From: Pelagibius sp.
GTDB taxonomy: Bacteria > Pseudomonadota > Alphaproteobacteria > Kiloniellales > Kiloniellaceae
Length of the DNA: 55,424 nt
Assembly (NCBI RefSeq): GCF_028289705.1
Contig: NZ_JANQOI010000181.1
Coordinates: 1-55,424, forward strand
Direction: 5' to 3'
The position numbers and the translations under genes are program-made. Within the stretch, counting starts at the first letter, position 1, and each line of letters begins with the position of its first letter. A model generated the notes under the pieces. It worked only from the letters and a program-made list of their open reading frames with translations, was not told the DNA's origin and ran no database searches. Shown piece after piece: positions 10,380 to 18,108 of the stretch.

Positions 10380-11674
10380 CGGTCGCCTCGCTGGCCCAGA
10401 AGATCATCGCCCGCGCCGTCGGGTGCGACCATGTCGCGGTCGGCGCGGTGGTGACCGCGAGGGTCGACCTGGCCATGATCCACGATTCCGGCGGCCCGCG
10501 CCGGGTCGCGCCGCTGCTGGCGGAACTGGGGGCGACGCTGTTCGATCCGGCGCGCGTCGTGCTGGTTTCCGACCACTTCGTGCCGGGGGACACCGAGGAG
10601 GGCGCCCGCATTCTCGCCCTGACCCGGGACTGGGCGCGGGAGACCGGGGTTACCTTTCACGACGGCCAGGGCATCTGCCATGTCGTCTTGCCGGAGCGGG
10701 GCCACCTGAGGCCCGGCATGTTCGTGGTCGGCGGCGACAGCCATTCCCCCACCGGCGGTGCCTTCGGCGCCTACATGTTCGGCATCGGCGCCACCGAGAT
10801 GGCCGGCGTGCTGGCCACCGGCGAGATCTGGATCAAGGTGCCGGAGACCATCCTGATCGAATGGAACGGCAGGCTCGGGCCCGGTGTCATGGCCAAGGAC
10901 ATCATGCTCGCCCTCTGCGGCCGCCTGGGCATGGACGGCGGCCGCTACCAGGCGATCGAGTACGCCGGCTCCGCCATTGCCGCGCTGTCGATGCAGGAAC
11001 GCATGACCCTGGCCAACATGGCGGCGGAGTTGGGCGGACAAACCGGGCTGATCGCCCCCGATGCCGTCACCGCCGACTTCGTGCGGCGCGCCGGCGGCGA
11101 CCCCGGGGACTGGGCCGGGCTTGTCACCGACCCCGACGCCGAGGGTATCGAGCACCACCGTTTCGATGCGTCCGCGCTGGCCCCGCAGGTGGCGGCCCCT
11201 CATTCCCCGGCCAACGCCATGCCGGTGGGCGAAGCCGAGCGCACGCCCATCACCGTCGCCTATCTCGGCGCCTGCACCGGCGCCAAGTACGTCGACCTGG
11301 AGGCCGCCGCGCAGGTCTTGCGCGGCCGCAAGGTCTCGTCCGGTGTGGAACTCCTGGTCGCCCCCGCCTCGCGGCGCGACCAGGACCGCGCCGCCGCCGA
11401 GGGCATCATGAGCGTCTTCGAGGAGGCCGGCGCCCGGGTGCTCCCCAACGCCTGCGGGATCTGCGCCGGCTATGGCACCCACCGGCTGGGCGCCGAGGTC
11501 ACCTGTCTCTCCTCGACGGCGCGGAACTTCCGCGGGCGCATGGGTGATCCCTCCTCCAAGGTCTGGCTCGGTTCGCCCTTCAGCGTGGCCGCCGCGGCGG
11601 TCGCCGGCCATATCGCCGACCCGCGCGACTTTCTCGCGGAGCCCGCGGTGTCGGGCCTGGGAGGATCGGTATGA
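10376..11674 (+). CDS. LeuC/aconitase-family hydro-lyase large subunit (3-isopropylmalate or 2,3-dimethylmalate dehydratase-like)
   Basis: A 432-residue aconitase-superfamily large subunit of the short LeuC2/homoaconitase type. All three [4Fe-4S] cysteines are present: C300 (GACTGAK), C360 and C363 (CGICAG). The active-site GGDSHSPTGGAFG motif is also visible. The enzyme adds or removes water on a dicarboxylic or tricarboxylic acid. A leucine-pathway role is unlikely because leuA/leuB are absent and a GntR regulator and lyase flank it. Pairing with a LeuD-like subunit and a PEP mutase-family lyase recalls the 2,3-dimethylmalate branch of nicotinate fermentation (DmdA, DmdB, Dml). That comparison is an inference, not an identification. 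Confidence 0.85.
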   Translation: MTVASLAQKIIARAVGCDHVAVGAVVTARVDLAMIHDSGGPRRVAPLLAELGATLFDPARVVLVSDHFVPGDTEEGARILALTRDWARETGVTFHDGQGICHVVLPERGHLRPGMFVVGGDSHSPTGGAFGAYMFGIGATEMAGVLATGEIWIKVPETILIEWNGRLGPGVMAKDIMLALCGRLGMDGGRYQAIEYAGSAIAALSMQERMTLANMAAELGGQTGLIAPDAVTADFVRRAGGDPGDWAGLVTDPDAEGIEHHRFDASALAPQVAAPHSPANAMPVGEAERTPITVAYLGACTGAKYVDLEAAAQVLRGRKVSSGVELLVAPASRRDQDRAAAEGIMSVFEEAGARVLPNACGICAGYGTHRLGAEVTCLSSTARNFRGRMGDPSSKVWLGSPFSVAAAAVAGHIADPRDFLAEPAVSGLGGSV

Positions 11675-12177
11675 GCGGGCGCATTTTCCTGCTGGGCGAT
11701 AATATCGACACCGACCAGCTTGCCCCGGGCCGCTACATGGGCGGCGGCATTGCCGAGATCGCAGCCCATTGCCTGGAGGCCGTCCGTCCGGACTTCGCCG
11801 CCAAAGTCCGGCCCGGCGACATTCTGGTCGCCGGCCGCAACTTCGGCGCCGGGTCGTCGCGCGAACAGGCCGCCGAAGCCCTGCGCCATCTTGGCCTCGC
11901 CGGCGTCGTCGCCTTGTCCTTCGCCGGGATCTTCTACCGCAACGCCCTGAACCTGGGGCTGCCGGCATTGGTGGCGCCTGACCTCGGCGGCATCGAGGAC
12001 GGCGACGAGGCCCTGCTGGACCCCATGGCCGGGCGTCTCACGCTGGCGGCCAAGCAGGCGGAGGTCGCTCTGGAACCGCTGCCTGAGAACCTGCGGCCGC
12101 TGCTCATCGACGGCGGTCTCATTCCCCATCTGAAAAAGCGCCTCTCCGCCGGCGCGGCGAAGGCGGGGCGCCCATGA
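11671..12177 (+). CDS. LeuD/aconitase-family hydro-lyase small subunit
   Basis: A 168-residue small (swivel-domain) subunit. It shows GDNIDTDQLAPGRYM (9-23) and the substrate-binding loop GAGSSREQAAEALR (about 55-68), both typical of LeuD and DmdB. It starts within the stop of the large subunit (ATGA) and ends within the start of the lyase gene (ATGA), so the three should be made in fixed ratio. It completes the hydro-lyase heterodimer. Substrate as uncertain as for the large subunit. Confidence 0.87.
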   Translation: MSGRIFLLGDNIDTDQLAPGRYMGGGIAEIAAHCLEAVRPDFAAKVRPGDILVAGRNFGAGSSREQAAEALRHLGLAGVVALSFAGIFYRNALNLGLPALVAPDLGGIEDGDEALLDPMAGRLTLAAKQAEVALEPLPENLRPLLIDGGLIPHLKKRLSAGAAKAGRP

Positions 12178-13046
12178 CCCTGAAGCAACTCCTCGCCGCG
12201 CCGGATATTCTATTGGCCCCCGGTGTCTATGACGGCCTGACCGCCCTGATCGCCGAGCGGCTGGGGGCCAGGGCGCTCTATCTCTCGGGCGCGTCCATCG
12301 CCTACAGCCGCTTCGGGCGCCCGGACATCGGCCTGGTCTCCATGGCCGAAGTGGCGGATACCGTGGGCGTTCTGCGCGACCGCGTGGCGCTGCCCATCAT
12401 CGTCGATGCCGACAACGGCTTCGGCAACGCCCTCAATGTTCAACGCACCATGGCGGTCTTCGAGCGCATGGGGGCGAACGCCCTGCAACTGGAAGACCAG
12501 ACCCTGCCGAAGCGCTGCGGCCACCTGGACGGCAAGGCCCTCGTCACCAGTGCCGAGATGGTCGGCAAGATCCACGCCGCCTGCGATGCGCGGCGCGCGC
12601 CGGACACCCTGGTGATCGCGCGCACCGACGCCATCTCGGTGGAGGGGTTCGAGGCGGCGCTGGAACGGGCGGAGGCCTATGTCGAGGCCGGCGCGGACGT
12701 GCTGTTCGTCGAAGCGCCCCAGTCCGTCGATCAGATGCACGCCATCGTCGCGCGCTTCGCCGGCAGGCTGCCGCTGATGGCCAACATGGTCGAAGGCGGG
12801 CAAACGCCCATGATGGATGCTGCGCGCCTGGGCGAATTAGGGTTCCGGCTGGTAATCTTCCCGGGCGGCATCGTACGGGCGCTGGCGGCCACCGCCGAGG
12901 ACTACTACGGCAACCTGCTGGCGACGGGCTCCAACGCCGGCTTCCGCGAGCGCATGCACGATTTCAGGGGCCTGAACGACCTGCTCGGCACCGCCGACCT
13001 GCTGGCCAGCGGCAAGAAGTACGAGGGAACCGGGCGTGGAGATTGA
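12174..13046 (+). CDS. Isocitrate lyase/PEP mutase family lyase (2,3-dimethylmalate or methylisocitrate lyase-like)
   Basis: A 290-residue TIM-barrel protein. Family motifs are SGASIAYSRFGRPD (about 38-51), the Mg2+-binding VDADNGFGNALNV (about 82-94), the mobile catalytic loop LPKRCGHLDGKALV (about 118-131), and FVEAPQS. Members with KRCGH cleave 2-hydroxy-tricarboxylates or substituted malates into a 2-oxo acid plus a second acid. Some relatives are oxaloacetate decarboxylases. It directly follows the hydro-lyase pair, a sensible order of hydration then C-C cleavage. Its end overlaps hyuB by 11 bases. Which 2-hydroxy acid it cleaves is not known. Confidence 0.87.
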   Translation: MTLKQLLAAPDILLAPGVYDGLTALIAERLGARALYLSGASIAYSRFGRPDIGLVSMAEVADTVGVLRDRVALPIIVDADNGFGNALNVQRTMAVFERMGANALQLEDQTLPKRCGHLDGKALVTSAEMVGKIHAACDARRAPDTLVIARTDAISVEGFEAALERAEAYVEAGADVLFVEAPQSVDQMHAIVARFAGRLPLMANMVEGGQTPMMDAARLGELGFRLVIFPGGIVRALAATAEDYYGNLLATGSNAGFRERMHDFRGLNDLLGTADLLASGKKYEGTGRGD

Positions 13047-14778
13047 TGCCGTCACGCTGGCCATCCTGAAAGGCCGCTTCGAACAGATCGCTGATGAAAT
13101 GGACGCGACCCTTTTCCGCGCCGCCTTCAACCCCATCATTGCCGAGGCCCACGACGCCAGTCACGGGCTCTACGACGCCGAGACCGGGATGACCCTGGTC
13201 CAGGGCAAGTCCGGCCTGCCGATCTTCGTCGGCGCCATGGCCTTCGCCGTGAAGTCGGTGATCGACAAGGCGGGCCCTGACGGTCATGCCCCGGGCGATC
13301 TCTGGATCTTCAATGACCCCTATGACGGGGGTACCCATCTCTCCGACTTCCGTCTGGTGAAGCCGCTGTTCCATGACGGCAGGCTGTTCTGCTTCCTGGC
13401 CTCGGTGGGCCACTGGCACGATGTCGGAGGCAACGTGCCCGGTAACTACAATCCGGCGGCCACCGAGGTGTTTCAGGAAGGCATGCTGATCCCGCCGGTG
13501 AAGCTCTACGACAAGGGCGAGCTGCGCCAGGATATCATCGACATCCTCTCCGCCAACTCCCGCCTGCCGCTGTCGCTCTATGGCGACCTGAACGGTCAGA
13601 TCAATGCGCTCGATCTGGGCGAGCGGCGCATGACCGCCCTGCTGGAGGAGTACGGCGAGGCCACCGCCGGCGCCTGCCTCAGGCAGTTGAAGGAACGGGC
13701 GGCGACCATGATGCGCGCCCAGATCGCCGCGCTGCCCGACGGCACCGTCTCCGCCGAAGACTGGCTCGACAACGACGGCATCGTCGATGAGCCGCTGAAG
13801 ATCGCCCTCGACCTGACGGTGGAGAAGGACCGCATGGTCATGGATTTCAGCCGCTCCTCGCCGGCTTGCCAGGGTCCGGTGAACATCTCCCGGGCGACGG
13901 CCGTCGCCGCCTGCTATACCGCGCTGAAGCACATCTTCGGCGAGGTGCCGGCCAATGCCGGGGTGCTTGAGCCGGTGGAGTTCCGCATCGCCGAGGACTC
14001 GCTGCTTTCCGTGAAGGCGCCGAAACCGGTGGGCGGCTACACCGAAACCATCCTGCGCATGATCGACGTGGTCTTCCAGGCGGTCGCCCAGTTGGCACCG
14101 GAGAAGACCGTGGCCTGCGCCTACGGCACCATCAACGCTCTCTCCATGGCGGGCCACCGCGCCAACGGCGCCCGCTGGGTGATGTTCTCCTTTTTCGGCG
14201 GCGGCCATGGCGGCCATCACCAGGACGATGGGCTCAACCACGGCAACGCGCCCATCTCCACCGCGACCATTCCGCCGTTGGAGATCCTGGAGGCGGCCTA
14301 TCCCGTGCGCTTCACCCAATGGGCCCTGCGCCCGGACTCCGGCGGCCCCGGGCGGCACCGCGGCGGCCTGGGCGCGGTCTATGAGATCGAGCTGCTGGAA
14401 GAGTCCGCCGACGCCTTCCTGTTCGGCGAACGCGGCAAGTTTCCGCCCCAGGGCATCGCCGGCGGTGCCCCGGCCGCCGCCAACCGCTTCACCTATCAGC
14501 AGGCCGACGGCGCCCATGAACCGCCCATGGTCTCCAAGATGGTGGGCATCCATATCGCCCGCGGCCAGCGCGTCCGGCTGGAGACGCCGGGTGGCGGCGG
14601 CTACGGCGATCCGCAGAGCCGCGATCCCCAAATCGTCGCCCGCGACGTGGCCCGGGGGTTCGTCAGCCCCGAGGCGGCCAGACGGGACTATGGCGTGAGC
14701 CTCGATCCGGCCGGGGCCGTCGACCAGGCGGCGACCGCGCGGCTGCGCCACCCAAAGGACGAGAAGGAACCGGCATGA
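13036..14778 (+). CDS. Hydantoinase B/oxoprolinase family protein (HyuB)
   Basis: A 580-residue HyuB-family subunit starting at GTG 13036 inside the previous gene. The N-terminus EIDAVTLAILKGRFEQIADE and the segment FNDPYDGGTHLSDF (about 95-108) are standard. Toward the C-terminus LRPDSGGPGRHRGGLG and TPGGGGYGDP are conserved. With HyuA it forms an ATP-using amidohydrolase (N-methylhydantoin, 5-oxoproline, caprolactam) or, in relatives, a carboxylase of ketones such as acetophenone. It is coupled to hyuA by ATGA. No small third subunit typical of acetone carboxylase is present. Confidence 0.92.
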   Translation: MEIDAVTLAILKGRFEQIADEMDATLFRAAFNPIIAEAHDASHGLYDAETGMTLVQGKSGLPIFVGAMAFAVKSVIDKAGPDGHAPGDLWIFNDPYDGGTHLSDFRLVKPLFHDGRLFCFLASVGHWHDVGGNVPGNYNPAATEVFQEGMLIPPVKLYDKGELRQDIIDILSANSRLPLSLYGDLNGQINALDLGERRMTALLEEYGEATAGACLRQLKERAATMMRAQIAALPDGTVSAEDWLDNDGIVDEPLKIALDLTVEKDRMVMDFSRSSPACQGPVNISRATAVAACYTALKHIFGEVPANAGVLEPVEFRIAEDSLLSVKAPKPVGGYTETILRMIDVVFQAVAQLAPEKTVACAYGTINALSMAGHRANGARWVMFSFFGGGHGGHHQDDGLNHGNAPISTATIPPLEILEAAYPVRFTQWALRPDSGGPGRHRGGLGAVYEIELLEESADAFLFGERGKFPPQGIAGGAPAAANRFTYQQADGAHEPPMVSKMVGIHIARGQRVRLETPGGGGYGDPQSRDPQIVARDVARGFVSPEAARRDYGVSLDPAGAVDQAATARLRHPKDEKEPA

Positions 14779-16829
14779 GCGCGTTTGTCGTTGGCGTCGA
14801 TGTCGGCGGAACCTTCACCGACGTCTTCGTGCTGGACGAGGCAGAGGGCGCGATCCGCATCGCCAAGGTCCCCTCGACGTTCGGCGACCAGTCCCGGGGC
14901 TTCATCGAGGGGATAGGCGACGCGGTGGACGACTTCGCCCAGATCCGCACGGTGGTGCACGGCACCACGGTGGGCACCAATGCCCTGCTGGAGCGCAAGG
15001 GCGCGCGCACCGGAATCATTACGACAGAGGGCTTTCGCGACGTCCTGGAGATGCGCCGCCGCGACCGGCCGGCGACCTGGGGGCTGCGCGGCAGCTTCGA
15101 ACCGGTGGTGGACCGCGGCGACCGGCTGGAGGTGGCCGAGCGCGTGCTCGCCGACGGCAGCGTGCTGGAGCCTGTGGATGCGGCGGCGGTGCAGGACCGC
15201 GCCAGGGCACTCTCGACGGCGGGCTGCGAGGCGGTCTGCGTCTTTTTCATCAACGGCTACGCCAACAGCGCCAACGAGACCCAGGCCGTCGAGGCGGTGC
15301 GCCGTGTCTGGCCCAATGCCTACGTCTCGGCGGCCACCGAGATCCTGCCGGAAATCCGGGAGTTCGAGCGCCTGTCGACGGCGACCCTGAACGCCTATCT
15401 GCAGCCCGCGGTTTCCTCCTATCTGGACCGGCTGCAGTCCGGGCTGAAGCAGCGGGATTTCGGCGGCGACGTGCTGATCGTTCAGTCCAACGGCGGCGTC
15501 ATGGCGGTTGAGAGTGCCAAGCGCTATCCCGTGCGCACGGCCTTGTCGGGCCCGGCCGCCGGGGTGATCGCGGCCAAGGCCATCGCCGGGGCCGCGGGCT
15601 TTGAGAACCTGATCACCTGCGACATGGGCGGGACCTCCTTCGATGTTTCCCTGGTGGCCGGGGGCAAGGCGGCGATTGCCGCGCAGACCTCTATCGATTT
15701 CGGCATGGTGGTGCGCACGCCGATGATCGAGATCACCACCATCGGCGCCGGCGGTGGCTCCATCGCCTATCTCGATCAGAGCGGGCTGCTCCAGGTCGGT
15801 CCGGAAAGCGCCGGGTCCAATCCGGGGCCGGTCTGCTACGGGCTCGGCAACACCCGGCCGACGGTGACCGACGCCAACCTGCTGTTGGGCCGGATCAACC
15901 CCGAGCGCCCCATCGGCGGCAAGCTGGAAAAGCTCGACGTGGCGGCCGCCCGGGCCGCGATGGAGGCCGTCATTGCAGGACCCCTCGATCTCTCGGTCGA
16001 GGAGGCCGCCGAGGCGGTGATCCGCCTTGCCAATGCGAAGATGGCCGGCGCCATCCGCCTGGTCTCCATCGAGCGCGGCCACGACCCCGCGAAGTTCACC
16101 GCCATGCCCTTCGGCGGCGGCGGCGCCCTGCACACCGGCGCCCTGATCAAGGAAGTCGGGCTCGGCGCGGCCCTGGTGCCCCGCTTCCCCGGCGTCACCT
16201 CGGCCCTCGGCTGCGTCGTCGCCGACATGCGCCACGACCGGGTGCAGACGGTCAACCGCCTGTTGGCGCAGACCGATTTCGCGGCGCTTCAGAGCGAGAT
16301 GACCGCGGTGGCCGAAGCGACGGAAGCGGTGGTGCGCGGCTCCGGCATCGCCTTCGAGCGCATCGAGCGCAGCTACGAGTTCGATATGCTCTACCTCGGC
16401 CAGACCCACAGCATTGCGGTGCCGCTGGAGATTCCGCCGGAAGGGCTCGATCAGGCAGCCGTCACAGCGGCTTTCGAGGCCGCCTACCGCGCGGCCTATG
16501 GGCGGCTGTTGGAGAATATCCCGATCCGCCTGATGAACTACCGGGTGACGGTGACCGGCCGCCGGCCGGCCTTCGACATGGGCGTCTTCGCGCCGGCCGG
16601 CGGGCGCCCGGCGGCGGACTGCGCCATCGGCAGCCGCGAGGTCTATGCCGAGGGGCGCTTCTGGACCGCAACGGTCTACGAGCGCCTGGAACTGGAGGCC
16701 GGCGCCCTGGTGCCGGGCCCGGCGCTGCTGGAGCAGGCCGATGCCACCATCTTCATCGATCCCGGCCTCTCCGGGCGGGTCGACGGCTTCGGTAACCTGA
16801 TCATCTCGGACCGGGAGGGCCAGCAGTGA
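14775..16829 (+). CDS. Hydantoinase A/oxoprolinase family protein (HyuA)
   Basis: A 684-residue HyuA subunit. The phosphate-binding VVGVDVGGTFTDVFV lies at residues 4-18, and HGTTVGTNALLERKGAR (about 58-74), LSGPAAGVIAAK, CDMGGTSFDVS and MPFGGGGALHTG are further hallmarks. It supplies ATP binding and phosphorylation of the substrate or bicarbonate for the HyuAB reaction. It follows hyuB by a 4-base ATGA overlap and is itself followed by a GTGA overlap. Full length, no damage seen. The reaction, amide hydrolysis or carboxylation, cannot be decided from sequence. Confidence 0.93.
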   Translation: MSAFVVGVDVGGTFTDVFVLDEAEGAIRIAKVPSTFGDQSRGFIEGIGDAVDDFAQIRTVVHGTTVGTNALLERKGARTGIITTEGFRDVLEMRRRDRPATWGLRGSFEPVVDRGDRLEVAERVLADGSVLEPVDAAAVQDRARALSTAGCEAVCVFFINGYANSANETQAVEAVRRVWPNAYVSAATEILPEIREFERLSTATLNAYLQPAVSSYLDRLQSGLKQRDFGGDVLIVQSNGGVMAVESAKRYPVRTALSGPAAGVIAAKAIAGAAGFENLITCDMGGTSFDVSLVAGGKAAIAAQTSIDFGMVVRTPMIEITTIGAGGGSIAYLDQSGLLQVGPESAGSNPGPVCYGLGNTRPTVTDANLLLGRINPERPIGGKLEKLDVAAARAAMEAVIAGPLDLSVEEAAEAVIRLANAKMAGAIRLVSIERGHDPAKFTAMPFGGGGALHTGALIKEVGLGAALVPRFPGVTSALGCVVADMRHDRVQTVNRLLAQTDFAALQSEMTAVAEATEAVVRGSGIAFERIERSYEFDMLYLGQTHSIAVPLEIPPEGLDQAAVTAAFEAAYRAAYGRLLENIPIRLMNYRVTVTGRRPAFDMGVFAPAGGRPAADCAIGSREVYAEGRFWTATVYERLELEAGALVPGPALLEQADATIFIDPGLSGRVDGFGNLIISDREGQQ

Positions 16830-17455
16830 CGGCCGATCTCGCCGATCCCGCACGCTCGGCGGTGCTGATCGTCGATCTGCAGAACGATTTCCTGCACCCC
16901 GAGGGGGCCTATGCCAGGGGCGGCCAGGCCAATGCCGATATCGCCGCCCTGCCGGCGCAGGTCCTGCCGCTGGTCGAGGCCATGCGCGCCGCCGGCGGCT
17001 GGGTCGTCTCCACCCAGTTCACCCTGGTGCCGGGCAAGGGCGGGGAGCCTTTCATCTCGCCCCACCTGAAGGCCCTGCGCCCCTTTCTCGGCAAGGGGGA
17101 CTTCGCGCCGGGCGGCTGGGGCCACAGCCTGGTCGAGCCTCTGCAGCCGGCCGACCTCGTGGTCGAGAAGGTGGCCTACTCGGCCTTCTTCATGACGCGG
17201 ATGGACTGGGTGCTGCGCAAGGCCGGCATAGAGCGGCTGTTCGTCTGCGGCATCGTCACCAACGGCGGCGTGGCCTCCACGGTCCGCGACGCCCATGTGC
17301 GGGACTTCCACACCACCGTCCTTTCCGACGGCTGCGCCGCCTTCTCGCGCGAAACCCACGAGCATGCCCTCAGCGACCTCTCCAGCCTCTGCCGGGTGGC
17401 GACCTGCGCCGAAGCACTGCAAGAGATTGCGGGGGATCCTACCGGGAAGCACTAG
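16826..17455 (+). CDS. Isochorismatase-fold hydrolase lacking the catalytic cysteine
   Basis: A 209-residue protein starting at GTG 16826 overlapping the hyuA stop. It has the family's Asp (D17 in VDLQNDF) and Lys (K115 in EKVAYSAFF). The segment that carries the nucleophilic Cys in amidases, T-x-x-C-V, reads TNGGV (145-149), so the Cys is a Gly. True isochorismatases (EntB, PhzD) also have Gly at that place and hydrolyse vinyl ethers, whereas nicotinamidases and carbamoylsarcosinases need the Cys. I therefore doubt an amidase role. It is the last gene of the overlapped operon; 65 bases separate it from the cupin gene. Confidence 0.85.
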   Translation: MTADLADPARSAVLIVDLQNDFLHPEGAYARGGQANADIAALPAQVLPLVEAMRAAGGWVVSTQFTLVPGKGGEPFISPHLKALRPFLGKGDFAPGGWGHSLVEPLQPADLVVEKVAYSAFFMTRMDWVLRKAGIERLFVCGIVTNGGVASTVRDAHVRDFHTTVLSDGCAAFSRETHEHALSDLSSLCRVATCAEALQEIAGDPTGKH

Positions 17456-17520
17456 CGGCTTCGGTCCAAGTTGGGGCACCATGGCCCCGACGCTGATCGA
17501 ACGGAAAGGCTTGGTTCCCC

Positions 17521-18108
17521 ATGACCCCCGTAGAAACCCGCAAGGAGATGACCGAGGCGCTTTTGGCGCATACCAGGACGGTTCTCGCCGAGGGCCCGCT
17601 GGACCGGGCGCGGCTGGAGCGGGTGAAGACGGCGCTGTCGGAGCTCTCCGGCCAGACGTCATTGTGGGCCGAAGGCGATTTCCCGGACCCTGACGAGGAC
17701 GCGAAGCAGAACCGCTTTCAGATCGCCCAGGACGCCGAGAGCGGCCTGACCCTCTATCTGAATGTGATGCGTCCGGGCAAGACGGTCCCGCCCCACAACC
17801 ACACCACCTGGGCCTGCATCGCCGCGGTCGAGGGCGTGGAGACCAACAGGCTCTACGAGCGCCTGGACGACGGCGCGGTGCCCGGCAAGGCGCAACTCCG
17901 CGAGACCGCCGTCGTGGACCTGAGGCCCGGCACCGCCCTGGCGATGCTGCCCGACGACATCCACAGCGTGGAGATCGGCGGCGACACGGTGATCCGCCAC
18001 CTTCATTTCTACGGCCGGCCCCTGGAAAGCCTGACCGGCCGGATCGCCTACGACCTCGACGCCGGGACCTGCCGGATCATGGACGTCGGGGTAAAGACCA
18101 AGGTTTGA
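17521..18108 (+). CDS. Cysteine dioxygenase-like cupin (thiol dioxygenase)
   Basis: A 195-residue cupin resembling bacterial cysteine and 3-mercaptopropionate dioxygenases. The likely Fe(II)-binding three-His facial triad is H92 and H94 (PHNHTTW) plus H148 (DDIHSV). These enzymes add O2 to a small thiol to give a sulfinate. It begins 65 bases after the isochorismatase-fold gene, so it may share the transcript or have its own promoter. Its stop overlaps the TTG start of the rhodanese gene. Together they suggest oxidation of an organic thiol and handling of the released sulfur. The thiol is not identifiable. Confidence 0.82.
   Translation: MTPVETRKEMTEALLAHTRTVLAEGPLDRARLERVKTALSELSGQTSLWAEGDFPDPDEDAKQNRFQIAQDAESGLTLYLNVMRPGKTVPPHNHTTWACIAAVEGVETNRLYERLDDGAVPGKAQLRETAVVDLRPGTALAMLPDDIHSVEIGGDTVIRHLHFYGRPLESLTGRIAYDLDAGTCRIMDVGVKTKV

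Noticed and set aside
10316-11968. Long antisense frame over the hydro-lyase genes
   Set aside because: Low-complexity composition and full overlap with two well-supported plus-strand genes.
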